Shown here in pieces: positions 1 through 6,713 of a DNA stretch of 64,000 nt. Made by a program: the position numbers and the translations under genes. Source of the stretch: Bifidobacterium actinocoloniiforme DSM 22766 (GTDB lineage Bacteria > Actinomycetota > Actinomycetes > Actinomycetales > Bifidobacteriaceae); assembly GCF_001263395.1 (NCBI RefSeq), contig NZ_CP011786.1, forward strand, positions 806,001 through 870,000, read 5' to 3'. Position 1 is the first letter of the stretch, and the number at the start of each line of letters is the position of its first letter. Below the pieces are notes generated by a model. The model saw only the letters and a program-made list of their open reading frames with translations, made no database searches and was not told the DNA's origin.

Positions 1-581
1 GCGCCGGGACGAGAGACTCGGGCGATCACCGGAATCACGTAAGTCAGGGAAATGAAGGAGACATCGGAAACGACGAACTCGGGCTGGAAGGGCAGGTCGC
101 TCGCCTCAACCTGTCGGATGTTGACTCCGCTAAGCTCAACCACACGCTCGTCGCCAACCAACCGTGGGTCCAATTGGTCATGACCTACGTCAAGGGCGAT
201 CACTCGCTGGGCACCGCGCCGCAGGAGCACATCCGTGAATCCGCCCGTCGACGCCCCGATGTCCAGACAGAGCTTGCCCCTGGGCTCAGGCAGGCCAGAA
301 GCGGAGAAGGCTTGGAAGGCGCCTAGGAGTTTGAAAGCGCCTCGGGAGACGTAATCGTCGCCCTTGTCGGCCTGGAGGAGGTCCGTCGGCTGAACCAGAC
401 GGGAGGGCTTGCGGCAGACCTCGCCATTGACCCGGACAGCCCCCTGCCTGATCAGGGCGGTGGCCCGCGAGCGCGAATCGACCAGTCCTCGGAGAGCCAG
501 AACCTGGTCCAAGCGGCGGGCTGGCCTCGATGACGGCCATTGTTCGGGAGCGGAAGCTGTCACTTCAGGCCTTTCACTCAT
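1..581 (-). CDS. tlyA: TlyA family 2'-O-rRNA methyltransferase (hemolysin A), C-terminus cut by window edge
   Basis: The reverse strand from an ATG at 581 reads through to base 1 without a stop, giving about 193 residues. An S4 RNA-binding domain comes first (about residues 22-85, with RLDQVLALRG and a later SRGAFKLL). It is followed by the Rossmann methyltransferase fold with the SAM-binding stretch DIGASTGGFTDVL and a later VSDVSFISL. Family knowledge: TlyA 2'-O-methylates 16S and 23S rRNA, and its loss gives capreomycin resistance in mycobacteria. A full TlyA is about 250-270 residues, so roughly 60-80 are missing beyond the window. Its start overlaps the stop of the upstream small gene by 8 bases, so the two are probably translationally coupled at the end of a minus-strand operon. 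Confidence 0.9.
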   Translation of the reverse strand, partial: MSERPEVTASAPEQWPSSRPARRLDQVLALRGLVDSRSRATALIRQGAVRVNGEVCRKPSRLVQPTDLLQADKGDDYVSRGAFKLLGAFQAFSASGLPEPRGKLCLDIGASTGGFTDVLLRRGAQRVIALDVGHDQLDPRLVGDERVVELSGVNIRQVEASDLPFQPEFVVSDVSFISLTYVIPVIARVSRPG

Positions 582-780
582 GCAAGTCACGCAGGCGGTT
601 TTGCAACTCGCCCAACACCGTGCGGTAAGCGTCAACCTGCTGTTCGGGCGGCGAATCAACGACCGCCCGCAGTTGCGGGTAGCGCCGGAAGAGGGCCTCC
701 CTAGCCTCGTCCACGCCCGCTGGGGACGCCGCCGCCACGCCTTGGGCGGACGGTTCCATGGGGGTCGCCTCTGCGCTCAT
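574..780 (-). CDS. Small conserved actinobacterial-type protein, function unknown
   Basis: This is a 68-residue hydrophilic protein with no signal peptide or membrane segment. The second half (EALFRRYPQLRAVVDSPPEQ onward) is predicted mostly helical and ends in a charged tail. It lies between the HAD phosphatase (11-base gap to that gene's stop) and tlyA (8-base overlap), the arrangement expected of a real cotranscribed gene. Small proteins in this position between a NagD-like phosphatase and tlyA are common in Actinobacteria. No catalytic motif is visible and no function is assigned. Confidence 0.7.
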   Translation of the reverse strand: MSAEATPMEPSAQGVAAASPAGVDEAREALFRRYPQLRAVVDSPPEQQVDAYRTVLGELQNRLRDLHE

Positions 781-790
781 GACGCCAGCC

Positions 791-1861
791 TCACTGGTTC
801 AGGTGGAAATCGGGGATGCTCAGACCGCTGGGGTCCAGGCCATCGTCCATGGCTGACCAGACCGCGCAGGCAGCGGCGCGCAAAGCATCCAGCTGACTGG
901 CCGGATCGAGCGCTTTGCCGTTTTCGTCCACGGACGTTAACGTCACAGCCCCGTCGTCCAAGCGCGCCCGACTGCCCCCGCAGGTCCATGCCCCGTCGGC
1001 GTCGGCCAGCGGCTCGGGTTGTGGTCGCGTAAGGCCACGGAGATCTTGGGCGATATAAGTAGGCCGCTGATCCGGGCGTGCGGTGATGATCGCTTGAGGC
1101 GTCGCCACGCCCGTCAGGACGACGAGGGAATCATAGCCACCGCGGTCAGCCGCCTCGATGTCCGTGTCCAAGCGGTCCCCTACCGGCAGGGAGTCGGCCG
1201 CGGGGACCGGCTCGTCGCTAGTAGAGAATAAACGGCGGGCCTCGTCGTATATGGCGGGCTCGGGTTTGCCAGCTGAGTCCTCGGGCTCCTGGCCGGTGGC
1301 GGCGATGACCGGCAATTGCAGGGCGCCGTTACCTGGGGCGATGCCGCGCTCCCTCGGGATGGTCAAGTCACGGTTGGTCACGAAGTAGCGGGCTCCGTGC
1401 TCAATCGCATAACAGGCCTGGTTCAGGTCCTCACCGGTCAACGCGGGGTACCAAGATTGGATGACCGCCTGGGGGTCATCGTCGCTGGAGTCAGCGATTC
1501 GCATGCCATTTGCGCGGATTTCGTCGCGCAAGTGGTCGCCTCCAATGACCAGAACCTTTGCGCCGGCGGGCAGGTGCTTGCGCAACATGCGGGCGCCGAC
1601 GATGCCGGAGGTTATGACTTGGTCATCGGACAGCGCAAGGCCGAAGCCTCTGAGCTGGTCGGCCACCACGGACGGGTAGCGGGAGGGATTGTTGGTGGTG
1701 TAGGCCATCGCCATGCCTGCTTGGACGGCCGCCTTGATGCCCTGGGCCGCATGCTCCACGGGGTCCGCGCCCCGGTACACGACGCCATCCAAGTCCAGCA
1801 AGGCCAGCCGGTAGGTCTGGCTCAGCGGCAGGTCAGTACCTTTAAGGAAGCCGGCAGTCAT
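791..1861 (-). CDS. HAD-superfamily sugar-phosphatase (NagD / 4-nitrophenylphosphatase-like)
   Basis: This 356-residue protein has the HAD loops in order. Loop I is DLDGVVYRG, with nucleophile Asp23 and acid/base Asp25. Loop II is in YTTNNPS. The conserved Lys is in AGKPEPAIYD, and loop IV is GDRLDTDI, which binds Mg2+. The cap is of the NagD (C2) type. Such enzymes dephosphorylate small sugar phosphates or nucleotides; the substrate cannot be told from sequence. ATG 1861 was chosen because an AGGAGG lies 7 bases upstream and its ATGA overlaps the TGA of the preceding gene; an alternative start at 1882 lacks this. About 90 residues after loop IV extend the C-terminus and resemble no catalytic element I know. 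Confidence 0.85.
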   Translation of the reverse strand: MTAGFLKGTDLPLSQTYRLALLDLDGVVYRGADPVEHAAQGIKAAVQAGMAMAYTTNNPSRYPSVVADQLRGFGLALSDDQVITSGIVGARMLRKHLPAGAKVLVIGGDHLRDEIRANGMRIADSSDDDPQAVIQSWYPALTGEDLNQACYAIEHGARYFVTNRDLTIPRERGIAPGNGALQLPVIAATGQEPEDSAGKPEPAIYDEARRLFSTSDEPVPAADSLPVGDRLDTDIEAADRGGYDSLVVLTGVATPQAIITARPDQRPTYIAQDLRGLTRPQPEPLADADGAWTCGGSRARLDDGAVTLTSVDENGKALDPASQLDALRAAACAVWSAMDDGLDPSGLSIPDFHLNQ

Positions 1862-3870
1862 GCCTGGTCCTCCTGCGTCCAATCCTCTCCGCTCTCCGCA
1901 GCGGGAATGTTCGTCTCGCTCGGCGGCTCAGGCTCGGCCCCAGGCTCCGACGCGGATTGATCAGGCGCGGCAGGCACGCGCGGGGACTCGCTCACGGCAG
2001 ATTCGGCAGCGTCAACAGCGGCCCCATCCGTAGCCTGGTCGTCCGGCTGTTCAGCATCTGGCTCAGAGGTTGAACCAGCGGATTCGGCCGCGCTAGCCCG
2101 GGCCGTGTCGTCCTGGTCCGGCTCGGCCTGGCCGAGTGTCTCCGGCGAATCCTCCTGGTTGGAAGCCTGCCCGTCTTCAGCCTCATCCTCGCCGCCATAC
2201 AGCGGTATGTCCAGGTCCTCCAGCATGGAAGCGGTGGCGTGCTCCAGGTCGTTGTCGACGATGATCTCCTGCTCTTCCTCATCTTCGTCGCTCTCGGCGT
2301 ACTCGGCCTCCAAGCGATCCAGAACCGGGTCCAGCTTGTGGGATTCGTCGGCGCGTCCGATCTGCTCCAGGAAGTTCTGCTCAGCCTGGAGGGCCCGCAT
2401 CAGGTAATCGCCGGACAGACCCTTGGCCCGGGCCAGCGCTCGCACGGTCTCGATGGCTTTGTCCCACAGGCCCAGGTCGCCCAGGGCGCCTGCATAGACC
2501 AGGAACATCTCCGCTTTGGACTCGCCGCGCAACTCTTTAGCCGCTTCGGACGTGGCTTCTTCGACGGCCTTGCGGGGGTGGCCCAGACCGCGTTCACAGT
2601 CGGCGATGAAAGGCAGGTAGTCCGTGTAGCCGTTCATGCGGTAGGCGGTACGGAACTCCTTGAGGGCCAGTTTATAGTCGCCCTGCCGGTAGGCCACCAG
2701 GGCCAGCGTCTCGCGCGCGATGTCCACCCGGGAGGCTTGCTTGGCCACCCACTTGGCGTGGGCCAAGGCCCGCTCGGGGTCAGACTCCTCCAAAGCGTAG
2801 GCGGCCAGGATGTGCAGGCCGGTGTTCTCCGCGTGCTCCTTGCTCAGGCCGCGCAGCCGCACCTTATCGTCCTTGGAAAGCATGGACCATTCCAAGCCCT
2901 TGGGCATCTTCGGCTCGTCCGGCCTCGGGTCGGTGTACGGGTTCTGCGAGGGATAAGAGACCGTCCCGTCCGAGTTGCGGCGGGGGCCATCCTGGAAGTG
3001 GTCACGCCCGCTGCGCTCGAACCTGCGGTCTTGGCGGCGGTCAGAGCCGGAATCCCGACGATTCTGCCAGCCGGAACGCCGTTCGCCGTGCTGCTGGTCG
3101 CGGCTCCGGTCGTAGCCGTGGCCTTGACCTCCCTGACGCCGATCACCGTAGGAGCGATCCCTGCCTCCATCACGGTAACCGTGGTCGTCGCCGCGCCGGT
3201 CATCACGACGGAAACCGCCACGCCCATCGTCGCGGCCTCGATTGCCATAGGACTGGCGGCGATCGTCGCGATCGTACCGCTTGTAGCCACCGCGGCGATC
3301 ATCGCCATGACCCTGATAACGTCCGTGGTCGTTGCCACCCCGGTCATCACGACGGAAACCGCCACGACGGTCATCGCGGTCCCGATTGCCATAAGACTGA
3401 CGCTTATCGTCACGGTCGTACCGCTTGTAGCCACCGCGGCGATCATCGCCATGACCCTGATAACGTCCGTGGTCGTTGCCACCCCGGTCATCACGACGGA
3501 AACCGCCACGACGGTCATCCGAATCCCGCTCGCCATACTGCTTGCGGCGATTGTCATGGTCGTAAGGCGTGTAACCGCCGCGCCTATCGTCATGCCCCCG
3601 GTAGCCCCGGCGGTCGTCGCGCCTGGGCCTGCCGTCGGAGTTCCCGTGGTCGAACCGCTGCCCGCCGCGCCTGGCGTCAGGATGGTCGTAGCCATGGCCA
3701 TTGGAACGGCCGCCGTCCGAGCCATGACCCCTATAACCGCCGTGACCTTGTCCTTGCCCGCCGCGGTGGAAACCACCGGAACGGCCGCCCCCCGAGTGCC
3801 CGTAACCCGAGCGTGAGTTCCTGCCGTCGCCGCCTGCACGGCCGCGGCCGCCCCTGCCTTCGTCTGTCAT
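1858..3870 (-). CDS. Arg/Gly/Asp-rich repeat protein with TPR-like core and acidic tail
   Basis: This 670-residue protein has three parts. Residues 1-325 are extremely rich in Arg, Gly, Asp, His and Tyr, with RGG-like and DDRRGG units. Residues 335-520 are an alpha-helical TPR-like region (EHAENTGLHILAAYALEES, YRQGDYKLALKEFRTAYR). From about 535 the tail is very acidic and rich in Glu, Asp, Ser, Ala and Pro. TPR cores in bifidobacterial homologues are known, and RGG-type tracts generally bind RNA and favour phase separation, so an RNA-associated role is an inference. Two 48-residue tandem copies sit at residues 118-213. The start has GAGG seven bases upstream. The stop overlaps the HAD gene as ATGA, indicating one operon. 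Confidence 0.75.
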   Translation of the reverse strand: MTDEGRGGRGRAGGDGRNSRSGYGHSGGGRSGGFHRGGQGQGHGGYRGHGSDGGRSNGHGYDHPDARRGGQRFDHGNSDGRPRRDDRRGYRGHDDRRGGYTPYDHDNRRKQYGERDSDDRRGGFRRDDRGGNDHGRYQGHGDDRRGGYKRYDRDDKRQSYGNRDRDDRRGGFRRDDRGGNDHGRYQGHGDDRRGGYKRYDRDDRRQSYGNRGRDDGRGGFRRDDRRGDDHGYRDGGRDRSYGDRRQGGQGHGYDRSRDQQHGERRSGWQNRRDSGSDRRQDRRFERSGRDHFQDGPRRNSDGTVSYPSQNPYTDPRPDEPKMPKGLEWSMLSKDDKVRLRGLSKEHAENTGLHILAAYALEESDPERALAHAKWVAKQASRVDIARETLALVAYRQGDYKLALKEFRTAYRMNGYTDYLPFIADCERGLGHPRKAVEEATSEAAKELRGESKAEMFLVYAGALGDLGLWDKAIETVRALARAKGLSGDYLMRALQAEQNFLEQIGRADESHKLDPVLDRLEAEYAESDEDEEEQEIIVDNDLEHATASMLEDLDIPLYGGEDEAEDGQASNQEDSPETLGQAEPDQDDTARASAAESAGSTSEPDAEQPDDQATDGAAVDAAESAVSESPRVPAAPDQSASEPGAEPEPPSETNIPAAESGEDWTQEDQA
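3232..3519 (-). repeat. Two tandem 144-bp in-frame repeat copies
   Basis: Bases starting at 3301 recur at 3445, an offset of 144. The encoded unit is 48 residues, beginning DDRRGGFRRDD and ending QSYGNRDR. Copy 1 is residues 118-165, copy 2 is 166-213, and a degraded third unit (DDGRGGF) follows. The near-identity of the two copies at DNA level suggests a recent duplication. Because it is in frame, copy number can vary without breaking the gene. Confidence 0.9.
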
Positions 3871-3939
3871 GTCACATCCTCATAGTCAAATGGGGCCGAC
3901 GGAACCGGCCCCTCGTTCTTCCTCGCCCAGCGAGCTGCG

Positions 3940-5262
3940 TCAGCGCCGTTCGAGCGCGCCCAAGGCCTTCTTGCCCCTACGTACCAGGGCGAAACGGCCG
4001 CTTAGGAAGTCTTCATCACCCAGCTGGCGCCCCTGATCATCCACCCGCTCATTGTTCAGGTAGACACCGCCGGACTTAATGGTTTTCCGGGCCTCGGAGA
4101 CGGAGGCGAACAGTCCTGCGCTCACGGCCGCGTCGACCAAGCGATCGCCGGAAGCGGCCTGAGCGAATGCCTTGCCGCCTTGCCCATCATCCACCATCAG
4201 ACCTTGCAGGGCCCCTTCGAGCGTTTCCTCATCCAAGTCGGTCAAAGCCGCGCCACGGCCGAACAAAGCACCGGACGCGTCGAAGGCGCCCTGCGCCGCC
4301 TTATCGCCATGGACATAGGAGGTGACCTCCCAGGCCAGGACCCTCTGAGCTTCACGGGCCCCAGGATTGCTCTGGACCTCGCCGGCCAAGCGCTCAATCT
4401 CGGCCTTAGGCAGGAAGGTGAAAGTCTTCAGAAGCTTGACCACTTCACTATCGGGCTGGTTGAACCAGAATTGGTAGAAGCGGTAAGGGGAGAACATGGT
4501 CGGGTCCAACCAGACCGCGTTGCCCTCGGACTTGCCGAACTTCTTGCCCTGGGAGTCGGTGATCAGCGGGCTGGTCATCACTTGCACGGATTCGCCCCGC
4601 ACCTTGTGAATGAGGTCGAGCCCTGAGGTGAGGTTGCCCCACTGGTCGCTGCCGCCCAGCTGAAGGCGGCAGTCATAGCGGTCGAAGAGCTCCAGGAAGT
4701 CGTTGCCCTGCAAGACCTGGTAGCTGAACTCAGTGAAGGAGATGCCCTCGTCGGAGTTGAGCCGACGCGCCACCGTGTCCTTAGCCAGCATGGTGCCCAT
4801 GCGGAAGTTCTTGCCAACGTCGCGCAGGAAGTCGATAACGCTCATGGAGCCGGTCCACTCATAATTGGACACGAACCTCACCGGGTTGGAGCCCCCAGCT
4901 TCGAGGAAACGCCCGATTTGGACCTGGAGGCGCTTGGCCCAACGAGCCACGGTCTCCTTGGGGTTGAGTGTGCGCTCGCCTGACTGCCTGGGGTCGCCAA
5001 TCAGTCCAGTCGCCCCACCCACCAGGGCTATGGGGCGGTGCCCCGCCGCTTGCATGTGACGCATATTAAGCAGTTGGACCAGGTTGCCCACGTGCAGGGA
5101 AGGAGCGGTAGGGTCGAAGCCGCAATAATACGTGACAGGTCCTCCAGCCAAGAGCTCGGCGAGCGCATCCTCATCGGTGCACTGGGCGACCAGCCCTCGC
5201 CATGTGAGTTCCTCAAAGAGCGAATCGAAGCCCGCTTCCTTGAAATTGGTGACCTTAGCCAT
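3940..5262 (-). CDS. tyrS: Tyrosyl-tRNA synthetase
   Basis: This 440-residue class I aminoacyl-tRNA synthetase charges tRNA-Tyr. The HIGH-type motif is HVGN at residues 57-60, after FDPTAPSL. The KMSKS-type loop is KFGKS at 241-245. The tyrosine-binding GGSDQWGN follows the standard TyrRS order. The C-terminal 80 residues form an S4-like tRNA-binding domain ([16 protein letters not shown]). Length matches bacterial TyrS. The ATG at 5262 is preceded by GGGAG ten bases upstream. No T-box leader is recognisable in the 100 bases before it. Confidence 0.97.
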   Translation of the reverse strand: MAKVTNFKEAGFDSLFEELTWRGLVAQCTDEDALAELLAGGPVTYYCGFDPTAPSLHVGNLVQLLNMRHMQAAGHRPIALVGGATGLIGDPRQSGERTLNPKETVARWAKRLQVQIGRFLEAGGSNPVRFVSNYEWTGSMSVIDFLRDVGKNFRMGTMLAKDTVARRLNSDEGISFTEFSYQVLQGNDFLELFDRYDCRLQLGGSDQWGNLTSGLDLIHKVRGESVQVMTSPLITDSQGKKFGKSEGNAVWLDPTMFSPYRFYQFWFNQPDSEVVKLLKTFTFLPKAEIERLAGEVQSNPGAREAQRVLAWEVTSYVHGDKAAQGAFDASGALFGRGAALTDLDEETLEGALQGLMVDDGQGGKAFAQAASGDRLVDAAVSAGLFASVSEARKTIKSGGVYLNNERVDDQGRQLGDEDFLSGRFALVRRGKKALGALERR

Positions 5263-5364
5263 GAGACAACTGCTCCCTATCGACGTGTTCGTATATGAAG
5301 TCGGGACAGCCTTATTTTCGCAGATGAGGCCGACACCGCAAGCCTTGCGCGCCTGGCGCCAGGA

Positions 5365-5901
5365 TCAGGTCTCGGGCTTCTCCGCTTGGCTGGATGTCAG
5401 ATTCAAAAGCCAGGCGCTGCGCTCCTCGGCGGCTGCGTCGTCGGCAGCGATAATCAGGACCGTGTCGTCTCCGGCTATGGTGCCAAGTACCCCGGGCAGG
5501 GGCTGCCGGTCGAAGGCGCTGGCCGCGTATTGGGCCGCTCCCGACGGGGTGCGTACCACCAAGAGGTTCCCGGCCCGCTTGACCGAGGTGATCAGCCCGG
5601 TCAGTACCCGGGTCAAATACGAATCGGTCTTATTAGGCTCACTGGGCGACCCCATGGACACGGCCGCCGCACCCAACAGGCCCTGGTCGGCCGCATCGGG
5701 AATCCAGTAGGCCAGGGCGCCGTCGGGGTACCGAATCTTAGCCGCGCCCAGCTCCTCCAAATCCCGGCTTAAGGTTGCCTGAGTCACTTCAATCCCTTGC
5801 AAATTCAAGAGCTTGACTAGCTGCTGCTGGGAAGTGACCTGGCCTTGTTCCACCAGCTGGCGAATCGCGTCCAGCCGGGCCGTTTTGCTTGCAGGTCGCA
5901 C
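5365..5901 (-). CDS. argR: Arginine repressor
   Basis: This 178-residue ArgR has an N-terminal winged helix (LDAIRQLVEQGQVTSQQQLV, then VTQATLSRDLEELGAAKI). A C-terminal arginine-binding and oligomerisation domain carries GTIAGDDTVLIIA, the usual core. The product is a hexameric, arginine-responsive repressor of arginine biosynthesis. A GTG start at 5901 is preferred: GAGGAGG stands five bases before it, while the upstream ATGs at 5937 and 5922 have no ribosome site and would add residues not usual for the family. No arg biosynthesis genes lie in this window, so it acts here as an isolated regulator, convergent in function but not linked in map to its targets. Confidence 0.93.
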   Translation of the reverse strand: MRPASKTARLDAIRQLVEQGQVTSQQQLVKLLNLQGIEVTQATLSRDLEELGAAKIRYPDGALAYWIPDAADQGLLGAAAVSMGSPSEPNKTDSYLTRVLTGLITSVKRAGNLLVVRTPSGAAQYAASAFDRQPLPGVLGTIAGDDTVLIIAADDAAAEERSAWLLNLTSSQAEKPET

Positions 5902-5920
5902 GCTTGCCTCCTCGTCATGC

Positions 5921-5937
5921 ATGTATTCACTGTACAT
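5921..5937. promoter_or_regulatory. Palindromic site upstream of argR (candidate auto-operator)
   Basis: The stretch has ATGTA and TACAT arms separated by seven bases, placed 20-36 bases before the proposed GTG start and next to a TGAAT half-site typical of ARG boxes. It does not match the full 18-bp ARG consensus, so autoregulation by ArgR is only a possibility. Confidence 0.35.
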
Positions 5938-6003
5938 ACCATACCGGTTGACGAATACCTATGCGCCGGCAGCCGAAGCGGCGGAAGCCACAGCAAGGAC
6001 GTC

Positions 6004-6543
6004 TCAGGTGGTGAGCTGGTCGCTCGACCCCCCACCTCCCTGACCAGGCATCAGGGACTGCATCATCTGCTGGTAGAAGGCATCGGCGCTCATGCCGGAC
6101 AGTGCCATCCAAGCCACCAGACAGGTGTAAATCAGGTTGATGACGACCGCCGCCACGGCCAGCCCGAAGCCTTTCATGCGGAAGGTCCTGGTCCGGTAGA
6201 TGGCGATGCCACCCATCAGGGCCGACAGCAGGGGCACCGGCAGGAAGAGGGCCATGATGAAAGCGATGACCGCATAAGGATCCCAATGACCGTAAGCTGG
6301 GTTCTGCGAGGGATCATCAAGGTCGATGCCATTGAGAAAGCGCTTGCCATGGCGCTTCCCCGGGGCGCCTTGCCCCCTTTGCGCGTCCCGCGGCCCCTGG
6401 TGGGCCTGCGGCGGCTGACCGGGACGGCCCCCCAAGGCCGCAGGAACGGGCCGCCGATTGTCGGACTCCTGGCCGCCCTGGCTGGACTCGGGCTCAGGCT
6501 GACCATAGATGTAAGGGTTCCAGCCTGGGTACTGGCTGGACAT
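6004..6543 (-). CDS. DUF4190-type small membrane protein with Gln/Gly/Pro-rich N-terminus
   Basis: From ATG 6543 the protein is 179 residues. About 85 residues rich in Gln, Gly, Pro and Arg precede two membrane segments (IAFIMALFLPVPLLSALMGG and FGLAVAAVVINLIYTCLVAW), the layout of DUF4190 proteins. The C-terminus is a short extracytoplasmic Met/Gln-rich tail. The open frame continues 41 codons upstream with the same Gln/Gly composition to a TAA at 6669. AAGGAG there precedes an ACG at 6657 by five bases, with no ATG, GTG or TTG in between. The true start may therefore be ACG 6657 (217 residues); see findings. Function is unknown. It lies downstream of pheT on the same strand. Confidence 0.65.
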   Translation of the reverse strand: MSSQYPGWNPYIYGQPEPESSQGGQESDNRRPVPAALGGRPGQPPQAHQGPRDAQRGQGAPGKRHGKRFLNGIDLDDPSQNPAYGHWDPYAVIAFIMALFLPVPLLSALMGGIAIYRTRTFRMKGFGLAVAAVVINLIYTCLVAWMALSGMSADAFYQQMMQSLMPGQGGGGSSDQLTT

Positions 6544-6713
6544 AGCGCCGTACTCAGGCTCTACCCTCTGCCCATAGGCAGGCTGGATAGAAGAAGTGGT
6601 CTGGCCTTGCGCCTGAGGCTGGCCTTGCTGGCCGCCGCTCTTGTAATCTGTATCCGTGCTGGCTCCTTACGCTCCTCGCATCTTACCGCGCCAGGCGCGG
6701 CGGGCGGGGCCGC

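Noticed and set aside
3232-3519. Tandem repeat considered as a CRISPR array.
   Set aside because: Only two adjacent long copies without unique spacers, fully in frame inside a gene.
2239-3816. A 525-codon plus-strand frame rich in Val, Ile, Ala and Thr.
   Set aside because: It mirrors the Arg/Gly/Asp-rich TPR protein; its apparent hydrophobicity is a translation artefact of the repeats.
5263-5364. T-box leader before tyrS (and likewise before pheS).
   Set aside because: No T-box sequence, specifier stem or terminator/antiterminator pair was found in the short leaders.
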